NCBI GenBank assembly: GCA_049177215.1
Contig: CP185379.1
Location: forward strand, 2,170,001-2,234,000
Length of the DNA: 64,000 nucleotides
DNA from: Pollutiaquabacter aromativorans
GTDB lineage: Bacteria > Bacteroidota > Bacteroidia > AKYH767-A > 2013-40CM-41-45
Direction of reading: 5' to 3'
Below the pieces are notes generated by a model. That model worked only from the letters and a program-made list of their open reading frames with translations. It was not told the origin of the DNA and ran no database searches. Each line of letters opens with the position of its first letter. Position 1 is the first letter of the stretch. The position numbers were made by a program, and so were the translations under genes. Positions 38,951 through 47,345 of the stretch are shown in pieces.

Positions 38951-40024
38951 ATGTTGTTAGAACAACTCGACGCTATCAAGCAACGCTTCTTCGACGTAGA
39001 GCTTGCCATCAGTTCGCCGGATGCCGTATCCGACCGTAAACGCTTTGCCCAGTTGAACCGGGAGTACAAGGACCTGAAAGCGTTGGTGGATAAAGCGGAC
39101 GAATACCGGACAGTCGTCAGCAATCTCGAACATGCACGACAAGTTATCCAGAACGAGAAGGACGAAGAATTCCGGGAGATGGCTCGCCTGGAACTTGATG
39201 ACCTCAGCGCACGATCCACCGTACTGGAGGAAGAGATCCGACAACTCTTATTACCCGCCGATCCCGAAGATGCCAAAGACGCCATCCTGGAGATACGCGC
39301 GGGCACCGGCGGTGACGAAGCCAGTCTTTTTGCGGGCGACCTCTTCCGCATGTACACGCGTTACTGTGAACGTCGTGGCTTGCGCGTCGAAACGGTTGAC
39401 TTCACCGAAGGCACAGCGGGTGGATTCAAGGAAGTGATCCTGAACATTCATGGCGATGGCGCATACGGAATCCTCAAATACGAATCCGGCGTGCACCGGG
39501 TCCAACGCGTTCCGGCGACGGAGACGCAAGGACGCATCCACACCTCGGCCGCCACGGTGGTCGTATTGCCGGAAGCCGATGAATTCGACGTGGACATCAA
39601 GGCGAACGATATCCGCAAGGACCTGTTCTGCTCCTCCGGCCCAGGCGGGCAATCGGTCAACACCACCTACTCCGCCGTCCGTCTGACACACCTTCCGACC
39701 GGTATCGTCGCGCAGTGTCAGGACGAAAAATCACAGATCAAGAATTACGAGAAGGCGCTATCCGTGCTTCGTTCACGCATCTACGAGATGGAATTGAACA
39801 AGCGACTGGAGGAACGTGCGAAAAAACGGAAGACCATGGTCAGCACCGGCGACCGATCCGCCAAGATCCGCACATACAATTATCCGCAAAGCCGGGTCAC
39901 GGACCACCGGATCGGCATGACCGTTTACAACCTTCAGGCATTCGTCGACGGCGACATCCAGGACATGATTGATGCATTGCAAGTCGCCGAGAACGCGGAG
40001 CGGATGAAGGAAGGGAATGGGTGA
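38951..40024 (+). CDS. prfA: peptide chain release factor 1
   Basis: 357 residues, normal for RF1. It recognises UAA and UAG and triggers peptide release. The stop-codon reading tripeptide PAT is at 188-190 (RVPATETQGRIHTS). The GGQ hydrolysis motif is at 232-234 (SGPGGQSVNTTYSAVRLTHLPTG). The N-terminal coiled region (LEQLDAIKQRFFDVELAIS) and the C-terminal RTYNYPQSRVTDHRIG are intact. The start codon fits the family. Confidence 0.97.
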   Translation: MLLEQLDAIKQRFFDVELAISSPDAVSDRKRFAQLNREYKDLKALVDKADEYRTVVSNLEHARQVIQNEKDEEFREMARLELDDLSARSTVLEEEIRQLLLPADPEDAKDAILEIRAGTGGDEASLFAGDLFRMYTRYCERRGLRVETVDFTEGTAGGFKEVILNIHGDGAYGILKYESGVHRVQRVPATETQGRIHTSAATVVVLPEADEFDVDIKANDIRKDLFCSSGPGGQSVNTTYSAVRLTHLPTGIVAQCQDEKSQIKNYEKALSVLRSRIYEMELNKRLEERAKKRKTMVSTGDRSAKIRTYNYPQSRVTDHRIGMTVYNLQAFVDGDIQDMIDALQVAENAERMKEGNG

Positions 40025-40026
40025 AG

Positions 40027-40205
40027 AAGGGAGATGGGTGATTGGAGATTGGTGATTTGTAATTGGTAATTAGTAATTAGTAACTAGTAACTAGAAACTA
40101 GAAACTAGAAACTAGAAACTAGAAACTAACTTCAATGCTCAAATTACTAATTACTAATTACTAGTTACTAGTTACTAGTTACTAGTTACTAGCTTCCAGT
40201 TCCTG
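40027..40205. repeat. heptanucleotide-periodic array B, forward and inverted blocks
   Basis: From about 40033, 7-nt units run gatgggt, gattgga, gattggt, gatttgt, aattggt, aattagt (x2), aactagt, then aactaga about five times. After a short spacer (40129-40140) the inverted complement follows as aattact, aattact, then agttact units to about 40195. The two blocks could pair as a long hairpin. It fills the prfA-SDR gap. Confidence 0.9.
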
Positions 40206-40242
40206 TTTCGTTACTCCATTTAACCAGCAATCATTTTAGTCC

Positions 40243-40941
40243 ATGCTTGACGGACGGATCATTTTGGTCACGGGCGCTAATCGCGGGATCGGTAAGGAGA
40301 TCTGCCGGCAGTTGTTGTCGCTGGGACACCGTCCGGTGATGACGGGCCGGGATCACAAGGCCTTGTTGAAGGCGCAGGAAGAATTGGATCCATCGGGTGA
40401 AAAATCGGTGGTGATTGACCTCGACGTTCGCAGCGCTGAATCGATCCAGGATGCGGTACGACAATTCCGGCGACATTTCGACCGGCTGGACGGCCTGATC
40501 AACAACGCGGGTCTGCTGGGCGAGTCCGATGGTTTGACAACTACGGAGTGGCCGGAACTGGACGAGCTCATTGAAACCAATGTACAAGGCCCGCTGCGGG
40601 TGATTCGCGCCTTTCTTCCATTTTTACGTAAGGGATCCGACGCGTGCGTTATCAATCTCTCGAGCGGCATGGGCGCGTCGGACAGTCTTCACGCCGACTA
40701 TGGCCCTTACCGGTTTTCCAAGTATGCCATTAACGGCCTTACACGTCAGCTTGCGGAAGAATTACGGGAAGAAGCGATCGCCGTGCATGCCGTATGTCCA
40801 GGCTGGGTGCGCACCGATATGGGCGGAGCATCAGCGCCACGCTCCATTCACAAGGGAGCTGAGACACCTGTTTGGCTGGCCGTAACACCCGGGCTCACTA
40901 CAGGAAAGTTCTGGCGAGACAAGGCGATCATTCCCTGGTGA
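40243..40941 (+). CDS. SDR family NAD(P)-dependent oxidoreductase
   Basis: 232 residues, a classical short-chain dehydrogenase. The nucleotide-binding motif TGANRGIG is at the N terminus (residues ~8-15), followed by NNAG, the catalytic Ser region INLSSGMGASDS, and YRFSK as the YxxxK motif. The C-terminal CPGWVRTDMGG is also typical. The substrate is not predictable. It stands alone after a repeat array. Confidence 0.88.
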   Translation: MLDGRIILVTGANRGIGKEICRQLLSLGHRPVMTGRDHKALLKAQEELDPSGEKSVVIDLDVRSAESIQDAVRQFRRHFDRLDGLINNAGLLGESDGLTTTEWPELDELIETNVQGPLRVIRAFLPFLRKGSDACVINLSSGMGASDSLHADYGPYRFSKYAINGLTRQLAEELREEAIAVHAVCPGWVRTDMGGASAPRSIHKGAETPVWLAVTPGLTTGKFWRDKAIIPW

Positions 40942-41067
40942 TTCGCATTTTCAAACTTCCTCTGTCTCGACCCCAGACGTTGGCAAATGCGTGAAGGTCG
41001 AAACCTTTGTCGGGACAGAATGAAGCGGTAATCGACTACAAACAAGCCACTTATGCCGGTCCAGTCG

Positions 41068-41099
41068 TTTGATTAAACGCCTCGAATCCCGTAGGTTTG
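41068..41099 (+). promoter_or_regulatory. promoter of the fused E1 gene, 4 nt from the ATG
   Basis: TTTG (41068-41071), 20 bp, then TAGGTTTG (41092-41099) is a full consensus. The start codon at 41104 begins 5 nt after the last G, implying a leaderless mRNA. Confidence 0.85.
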
Positions 41100-41103
41100 C
41101 AGT

Positions 41104-43179
41104 ATGCTTACGGAAACGCGCCGGAAGGGCGCCGCATTGGACAAAGCCCTTCTGAGCAAGGCCTGGGAATTGATGACCACCGCCCGGGCCATGTCGGATC
41201 TTTACGAAGAGAAATCCCAGATCACCCAGAAATATGTCCACGCGACCTCGCGTGGGCACGAAGCGGTGCAGTTGGCTCTGGGCCTTCAACTTCGTCCGCA
41301 GGATTTTCTTTCCGCCTATTACCGCGATGATTCCATTCTGTTGGGCATCGGCCTACAACCCTACGAACTGATGTTGCAGTTGCTGGCCAAGCGCGACGAT
41401 CCGTTTTCCGGTGGACGTACCTATTATTGTCATCCCAGCCTGCGCCGCGACGACATGCCGAAGATCCCGCACCAATCCTCGGCTACCGGTATGCAGGCGA
41501 TTCCGACCACCGGCATCGCGCTTGGCGTTCATTACCGCGAGAAGACCGGCATGGATCCGGTCAGCAAAGAGGAGAATCCCGTGGTCGTTTGTTCGCTCGG
41601 CGACGGATCGGTGACGGAAGGTGAAGTTGCCGAAGCCTTCCAGATGGCGGTACTGAAGCAGCTTCCGATCCTTTATTTCATCCAGGACAACGAGTGGGAT
41701 ATTTCTGCCAACGCGAAGGAGATCCGTGCGATGGACGCCAACGAATACGCGAAAGGATTTCCCGGCATGGAAGTGCGTTCCATCGACGGGACCGACTTCC
41801 GGCAGTCGTTTGAAACCGTACAGGAAGTGTTGGCCCTGATTCGCAAGGAACGCCGTCCGTTCATGATCCACGCGAAAGTACCTTTGCTGGGTCATCATAC
41901 CTCCGGTGTGCGGCGAGAATGGTATCGTCATGATCTGGACGAACACGCGAAGCGAGATCCACTCCCGCGTTTCCACTCCTTCCTGCTGAGTGAAGGATTC
42001 ACAGTAAAAGAACTTGATACGATCCGGGATCGGTCGAACGTACGCGTACGCGCGGACTTCGAGAAAGCGATGAAGGCGGAGGATCCCCGTCCCGAGGATC
42101 TCTATACGTATGACTATGCCCCTACTCCTGTAACCGAAGAAAAAGGAGAGCGCGAACCGTCGGGAAAGGAACGCACGGTCATGGTGGATTGTGCCCTCTT
42201 TGCGGTACAGGAACTCATGAGCAAACATCCGGAGTGCCTGTTGTACGGGCAGGATGTCGGCGGTCGCCTGGGTGGAGTCTTTCGTGAAGCCGCTACCCTT
42301 GCGCAAAAGTTCGGGGACGAACGCGTCTTCAACACTCCGATCCAGGAAGCATTCATCATCGGCAGCACCGTCGGGATGAGCGCGGCCGGACTGAAGCCGA
42401 TCGTGGAAGTACAGTTTGCCGATTACATCTGGCCCGGACTGAATCAATTGTTCACCGAAGTAAGCCGATCCTATTATCTGTCGAACGGAAAGTGGCCGGT
42501 CAGTTGCATCATCCGCGTTCCAATCGGCGCATATGGCAGCGGCGGACCGTACCATTCCTCCTCGGTGGAAAGCGTATTGACCAATATCCGGGGCATCAAG
42601 ATCGCCTATCCCTCCACCGGAGCGGACCTGAAGGGCCTGATGAAAGCGGCCTATTACGATCCGAACCCCGTCGTGATTCTTGAACACAAAGGATTGTATT
42701 GGTCCAAGATCAAAGGCACCGAAGAAGCTCGGACCATCGAACCGGACGAACAGTACATCGTACCATTCGGGAAAGCCCGCATCGTACAGCGCGCGGAGCC
42801 GGGAAAAAATTCCTCCCTCGCGATTATCACCTATGGCATGGGCGTCTACTGGGCACGAAACGCCTCGCGCGAGTTGGCTGATCGTGTCGAAATTCTGGAC
42901 CTTCGCACCCTGGCGCCGCTTGACGAAGCCGCGATATATGCCGCCGCGCGCAAGCACGGCCGTGTACTGGTCGTTACGGAAGAACCGGTCAACAACTCCT
43001 TTGCCCAATCCATTGCCGGTCGTATTTCTGAAAATTGTTTTGAATCCCTCGATGCCCCGGTACAGGTGATCGGCTCGAAAGACCTTCCCGCGATTCCACT
43101 GAATTCCACCCTGGAAGCGGAGATGGTCCCGAACACGCAGAAAGTCGCCGAAGCGATCGAACGGCTCCTGCGTTACTGA
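41104..43179 (+). CDS. 2-oxoacid dehydrogenase E1, fused alpha and beta subunits (branched-chain type likely)
   Basis: 691 residues. Residues ~1-340 form an E1 alpha domain with the thiamine diphosphate motif GDGSVTEGEVAEAFQMAVLKQLPILYFIQDNEWDIS. Residues ~355-691 form an E1 beta domain (AVQELMSKHPECLLYGQDVGGRLGGVFREAATL; NTPIQEAFIIGSTVGMSAAGLKPIVEVQF). Fused alpha/beta E1 enzymes are common in Bacteroidota and usually assigned to branched-chain 2-oxoacids, but the substrate is not proven by sequence. No E2 or E3 gene is adjacent. Confidence 0.88.
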   Translation: MLTETRRKGAALDKALLSKAWELMTTARAMSDLYEEKSQITQKYVHATSRGHEAVQLALGLQLRPQDFLSAYYRDDSILLGIGLQPYELMLQLLAKRDDPFSGGRTYYCHPSLRRDDMPKIPHQSSATGMQAIPTTGIALGVHYREKTGMDPVSKEENPVVVCSLGDGSVTEGEVAEAFQMAVLKQLPILYFIQDNEWDISANAKEIRAMDANEYAKGFPGMEVRSIDGTDFRQSFETVQEVLALIRKERRPFMIHAKVPLLGHHTSGVRREWYRHDLDEHAKRDPLPRFHSFLLSEGFTVKELDTIRDRSNVRVRADFEKAMKAEDPRPEDLYTYDYAPTPVTEEKGEREPSGKERTVMVDCALFAVQELMSKHPECLLYGQDVGGRLGGVFREAATLAQKFGDERVFNTPIQEAFIIGSTVGMSAAGLKPIVEVQFADYIWPGLNQLFTEVSRSYYLSNGKWPVSCIIRVPIGAYGSGGPYHSSSVESVLTNIRGIKIAYPSTGADLKGLMKAAYYDPNPVVILEHKGLYWSKIKGTEEARTIEPDEQYIVPFGKARIVQRAEPGKNSSLAIITYGMGVYWARNASRELADRVEILDLRTLAPLDEAAIYAAARKHGRVLVVTEEPVNNSFAQSIAGRISENCFESLDAPVQVIGSKDLPAIPLNSTLEAEMVPNTQKVAEAIERLLRY

Positions 43180-43249
43180 TTACTCCGATAACGCACTATC
43201 CCGCTTTTATTGGTTGTCCGACTACCGGTCGTGAATGCAACTTCACGCC

Positions 43250-43759
43250 ATGGAATCCACCATCTATTGCCGGATGTACATCCAGTTCATTGTCGCGGTA
43301 CGGGATGTCAATGCGCTGCTTCCAATGGAAGAGTTGGAAACCGTGCGACAGCACTTCATCCGTTTCTCCAACAAGCAGGGAGTTGACGTGCTTGCGTTCA
43401 GTTTCCGTCCGGACCACTTACATGGATTGATCCAGGTCCCCCACGATGTCGTACTGAGTTCGTTCATTCAATCGGCTCGTGCCGATATCAGTCGCTTCCT
43501 GCGACGAAGGAAGCCGGAGCAACCGGCCGTACGTTGGCAACGCGAGATCGTACTCTTATCGTACAGTCATTCGCAGTTACCGGCCGTGCGGGAATTCATA
43601 CTTGGTCAAGAAGAATACCATCAACGCCGGAGTTTTCAGGAAGAACTGGATTATATCCTGAACCGCACGCAAGCCGAAGTCGGCGAGAAACCCTTTGATT
43701 ATATCCTGGAAGAAGGCCACGAGCGTATGGCGGAGTGCTTTCCGGACGCCGTTCAATGA
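43250..43759 (+). CDS. IS200/IS605-type Y1 (HUH) transposase homologue lacking the catalytic tyrosine
   Basis: 169 residues. The fold marks are IYCRMYIQFIVAV at the start, the HUH motif HLH at 56-58 (RPDHLHGLI), ARADISRFLRRR, and SYSHSQLPAVREFILGQEEYHQRRSF. Active family members have a tyrosine in YIxxQ. Here it is Phe116 (codon TTC) with Gln120 kept, so DNA cleavage by the normal route should be lost. No terminal repeats are evident, and the 3' end overlaps the convergent SRAP gene by 7 bp. Either a dead relic or a domesticated ssDNA-binding protein. An in-frame ATG at 43235 is an alternative start. Confidence 0.85.
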   Translation: MESTIYCRMYIQFIVAVRDVNALLPMEELETVRQHFIRFSNKQGVDVLAFSFRPDHLHGLIQVPHDVVLSSFIQSARADISRFLRRRKPEQPAVRWQREIVLLSYSHSQLPAVREFILGQEEYHQRRSFQEELDYILNRTQAEVGEKPFDYILEEGHERMAECFPDAVQ

Positions 43760-44544
43760 CGGTGGTCCCGCTTGCCGGCACCCATTCCCTGAAGCCGCAG
43801 CTCCGTCTTCATGCGAAGTTCCAGCTCGGGTTGCAAGCGCTCTCCGACCGGTTCAATCAATTCACGGCCGTTGGCCTTCGGGCTTTTGACCTTGGGCGAG
43901 ATCGGATAGGCATTCATCTCTTCGGCCGGATAGGGCTCCAACAAAGTTGTGATCTCCTGCAAGTGCTCAGCCCGCAACCAGCGGCGTTCGTCCCGCTCGT
44001 GCAGAATGACCGGACTGCGATGGTGAGGGATCTTTTGTAGCAAGGGATTGGCCGTTGTCGTGATGATGGCGAAAGAGTGCACCTCCTGTTCCGTTTCCGG
44101 ATTCTTCCAAACATCCCAGATACCGGCGAAAGCGAATGGACGACGGTACAGATATACCAAATGCGGCTTGTCCAGTCCCTCTGCATAGCTGCCCTCGATG
44201 AAAGCATCGGCGATCACCAGGCAACGCTGAGAACGGATCGGCTTCCGGAAAGACGGCTTGCTGATGATACCCTTGCCGCCTTTGTAGTCCGGATCATTGT
44301 CCATGTTGCCGTCACCTTCCGCGCGTGCATTGAACAGGTACATGCGCTTCTTCGCCCAGAAAGGTGTCATCCCGAAGGTGAAGAACTGGAGCTCGTTGGG
44401 TTTGTCGTTGGTGATTACCGGCGCGAGGCTGCCGGGTCCCAGGTTAAAGTTCGGCTGAAAATCAAAAGGCAATTGCGCAGCAGTAACCTGAAATCGCTTT
44501 TCGATCTCCTCGACAGATGCAACAATGACATAGCGACCGCACAT
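43753..44544 (-). CDS. SRAP (SOS response-associated peptidase, YedK/HMCES) family protein
   Basis: 263 residues, slightly longer than YedK. The catalytic Cys2 is in place (MCGRYVIV), together with NARAEG, QRCLVIADAFIEG and the late HHRSPVIL histidine. The known family role is forming a stable thiazolidine crosslink to abasic sites in single-stranded DNA, protecting them during replication. It overlaps the 3' end of the HUH homologue by 7 bp, also an ssDNA-type protein, though a functional link is only conjecture. Confidence 0.93.
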   Translation of the reverse strand: MCGRYVIVASVEEIEKRFQVTAAQLPFDFQPNFNLGPGSLAPVITNDKPNELQFFTFGMTPFWAKKRMYLFNARAEGDGNMDNDPDYKGGKGIISKPSFRKPIRSQRCLVIADAFIEGSYAEGLDKPHLVYLYRRPFAFAGIWDVWKNPETEQEVHSFAIITTTANPLLQKIPHHRSPVILHERDERRWLRAEHLQEITTLLEPYPAEEMNAYPISPKVKSPKANGRELIEPVGERLQPELELRMKTELRLQGMGAGKRDHRH

Positions 44545-44561
44545 AAAAGGGTTCTGGGTTT

Positions 44562-44817
44562 CCTACTTGCGCTAAAGCTTCGGCAGGCTGAAGGGTTTTG
44601 GGTTTGGTGGTTCCTGCTCTCGTTTGAGGTTAGGTGGTTCAGAAGGGTTCGGAGTCGGAATGTGGAAGGAAATGAAGTTAGCAGGAATTAGTAACTGGTA
44701 ACTAGTAATTAGGAATTAGTAATTAGTTTGTGGCTACTGGAAGTTAAGCAATAATCAACAACATACAAAATCTAGTTTCTAGTTACCAGTTTCTAGTTAC
44801 CAGTTTCTATTTCCCTG
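44562..44817. repeat. heptanucleotide-periodic array C with a palindrome relic
   Basis: A second copy of the CGCTAAAGC...CGGCAGG element lies at 44567-44588. After G/T-rich sequence, 7-nt units ggaatta, gtaactg, gtaacta, gtaatta, ggaatta, gtaatta (about 44684-44727) precede a spacer. The inverted units tagtttc, tagttac, cagtttc, tagttac, cagtttc (about 44774-44810) then run into the 3' end of the paaY-like gene. Confidence 0.8.
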
Positions 44818-45403
44818 CTTCCTTCTTCCAATTCGCATAACCCATTTCCTGCTTTGGCCGATTGGGTTCTACTTCGGTGAGTGGTTCGCAGGCTTGCAGG
44901 GTTTGGTGCAATTCCGACGGTAGGCGCTGGTAGAGGCGGGTTCCTTCGGTTTTCCAGGCGAGCATTTCATCGCTGACCTCCTTAATGATCTTCGCGGGAT
45001 TGCCTACGGCGATCTTCCGATCGGGGATCTCCATTCCTTCGGGAACAAAGGCGAGTGCACCGACGATACAGCCCTCCCCCACTTTCACGTTATCCATGAC
45101 CACCGCGTTCATACCCACCAGGCTATTCCTCCCGATCGAAGCGCCGTGTATGATGGCTCCGTGTCCGATGTGCGCTCCTTCTCGCAGATAAACCGTAATG
45201 CCGGGAAACATGTGCACGATGCAATTCTCCTGCACGTTACAACCGTCCTCGATAACGATCCCACCCCAATCGCCCCGAATGGCTGCGCCCGGACCGATGT
45301 ACACATCTTTACCGATGATCACATTCCCGATGATCACCGCCGATGGGTGCACGAAACTGCTCGGATGCACGACAGGACGGAAGCCATTGAATTGGTAGAA
45401 CAT
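44807..45403 (-). CDS. hexapeptide-repeat gamma-carbonic-anhydrase-like protein (PaaY-type)
   Basis: 198 residues, left-handed beta helix. Hexapeptide repeats (SAVIIGNVIIGKDVYIGPGAAIRGDWG and onward) run through residues ~18-140. Candidate metal histidines are in IVHMFPG and HIGHGAIIHGASIG. In phenylacetate clusters PaaY is a thioesterase-like salvage protein. The related gamma-class carbonic anhydrases share the fold. The next upstream genes on this strand are paaJ, paaI and paaH, which favours PaaY. A 287-bp repeat array separates it from paaJ. Confidence 0.78.
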   Translation of the reverse strand: MFYQFNGFRPVVHPSSFVHPSAVIIGNVIIGKDVYIGPGAAIRGDWGGIVIEDGCNVQENCIVHMFPGITVYLREGAHIGHGAIIHGASIGRNSLVGMNAVVMDNVKVGEGCIVGALAFVPEGMEIPDRKIAVGNPAKIIKEVSDEMLAWKTEGTRLYQRLPSELHQTLQACEPLTEVEPNRPKQEMGYANWKKEAGK

Positions 45404-45410
45404 TTGGTGG

Positions 45411-45690
<280 letters not shown>

Positions 45691-46896
45691 CTATGCTTTC
45701 TCGATAATTACCGCATAACCCTGGCCGACGCCTATGCACATGGTGACGAGGGCATAGCGTTGGTTGCGATGATGGAGTTCACGGGCGGCTGAGCCGAGTA
45801 TGCGTGCTCCGCTCATGCCGAGGGGATGTCCCAAGGCGATGGCTCCTCCGTTGGGATTGATGCGGGGATCGTCGTCGGCTAGTCCCCAGGAACGGATACA
45901 GGCCAATGATTGCGCGGCAAAGGCTTCGTTCAACTCGAGGATACCGATGTCATTCCAGCTCAAGCCGGCTTTTTTCAGGCAACGGTTGGCTGCTTCAACC
46001 GGTCCGATGCCCATGATGCGCGGTTCGACGCCGACTGCTGCACCCGCTACGACACGTGCCAGTGGTTTCAGCTTATGTTGCTTTAATCCGGCTTCGGACG
46101 CGATCAACATGGCCGCGGCGCCATCGTTCAAACCGGAAGCGTTTCCTGCCGTTACCGATCCATTCTTGCGAAAGGCGGGTTTCAATCGGGCGAGCGTTTC
46201 GAGGGACGAATCCGGTTTCATGAATTCATCGCGCCCGAAGAGCAAGGGGTCGCCTTTCTTTTGCGGTATTGAAACCAGAACGATCTCTTCCTGTAACCGG
46301 CCACGTTCGTATGCTGCCTTCGCCTTCATTTGGGAATGCAGCGCGAAGCGGTCCTGATCTTCTCTGGAAATCGTATCACGATCGACCAGGTTCTCGGCTG
46401 TTTCACCCATCGCGTCCGTGCCGAAGCGTTCCTTCATGACCGGGTTGACAAACCTCCAGCCAAAGGAAGAATCGAACAATTGCGCGTCCCGACCATAGGG
46501 CGTGGAGGTTTTGGACATGATCCAGGGTCCGCGGGTCATATGCTCCACGCCACCAGCGACCATGAGGTCGGCATCGCCGGTCATGATGACGCGGGAAGCA
46601 CTCATAGCGGCCGAGAGTCCCGAAGCGCAAAGCCGGTTCACGGTTTCACCAGGCACGGTGACCGGATAACCTGCCATGAGCAAGGCCATACGGGCTACGT
46701 TCCGGTTGTCTTCGCCGGCCTGGTTGGCACAGCCCATGATCACATCACCGATCATCGCGGGATCGGCCGAGGGGTTTCGTTTGAGGAGTTCCTGTAAGAC
46801 AATCACCGCCAGGTCGTCGGCACGTACGGATGACAGCGTTCCCGCAAAACTGCCGATCGGCGTCCGGATACTGTCAACGATATAAGCTTGCTGCAT
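45691..46896 (-). CDS. paaJ: acetyl-CoA acyltransferase (thiolase; 3-oxoadipyl-CoA thiolase PaaJ likely)
   Basis: 401 residues, type II thiolase. The nucleophilic Cys is in NRLCASGLSAAMSA (about residue 90). The C-terminal motifs NPNGGAIALGHPLGMSGARI and MCIGVGQGYAVI supply the His and second Cys. It cleaves 3-oxoacyl-CoA with CoA. The neighbours paaI and paaH suggest the last step of phenylacetate degradation, giving succinyl-CoA and acetyl-CoA, but ordinary beta-oxidation is also possible. The gap to paaI is 17 nt. Confidence 0.88.
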   Translation of the reverse strand: MQQAYIVDSIRTPIGSFAGTLSSVRADDLAVIVLQELLKRNPSADPAMIGDVIMGCANQAGEDNRNVARMALLMAGYPVTVPGETVNRLCASGLSAAMSASRVIMTGDADLMVAGGVEHMTRGPWIMSKTSTPYGRDAQLFDSSFGWRFVNPVMKERFGTDAMGETAENLVDRDTISREDQDRFALHSQMKAKAAYERGRLQEEIVLVSIPQKKGDPLLFGRDEFMKPDSSLETLARLKPAFRKNGSVTAGNASGLNDGAAAMLIASEAGLKQHKLKPLARVVAGAAVGVEPRIMGIGPVEAANRCLKKAGLSWNDIGILELNEAFAAQSLACIRSWGLADDDPRINPNGGAIALGHPLGMSGARILGSAARELHHRNQRYALVTMCIGVGQGYAVIIEKA

Positions 46897-46913
46897 AATC
46901 AGGTTGTTCGGGA

Positions 46914-47336
46914 TCAGACATCCCAGTCGTGGCTCGTGCGGTAAACGGTTCCCTTGAAGAGGGCAACGGTCTTTCCGTCCTGCCGGGTGATGGTGATATA
47001 ATACACGCCGATCTTGTCGCTCAAAGACACCTCTTCCGCGGTCGCGGTAATAACATCGCCTGTACGGAGGGCAACCGTATGCGAGATCGAAGTCTCAACC
47101 GAGACCGCCCTGCGTCCATGACCATTCGACGCAAAGGCCAGGGCGCTGTCGGCCAGTGAATAGGTGATCCCGCCGTGGGCGATCGCGAATCCGTTGGTCA
47201 TCTCCTGGCGGATGGTCATGCGCAGCACGCATCGGCCGGTGGCGACTTCCAGACGTTCGATGCCGAGCCATTGGCTGAACGCATCGTGGTCATACATGCG
47301 GTCAACGACCCGTTCGGCAAGAGGTTTATCGGACAT
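46914..47336 (-). CDS. paaI: hotdog-fold acyl-CoA thioesterase PaaI
   Basis: 140 residues. The PaaI signature is MTNGFAIAHGGITYSLADSALAFASN, with the Asp of the thioesterase site. It releases CoA from hydroxyphenylacetyl-CoA or ring-opened dead-end products of phenylacetate breakdown. The stop codon lies 17 nt before paaJ, and the start lies 9 nt after the DUF853 ATPase gene, so all are in one transcript. Confidence 0.88.
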   Translation of the reverse strand: MSDKPLAERVVDRMYDHDAFSQWLGIERLEVATGRCVLRMTIRQEMTNGFAIAHGGITYSLADSALAFASNGHGRRAVSVETSISHTVALRTGDVITATAEEVSLSDKIGVYYITITRQDGKTVALFKGTVYRTSHDWDV

Positions 47337-47345
47337 TGGGCTAAA

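Noticed and set aside
41353..43008. 551-residue minus-strand open frame
   Set aside because: Lies opposite the fused E1 gene, whose thiamine motif and domain order are clear.
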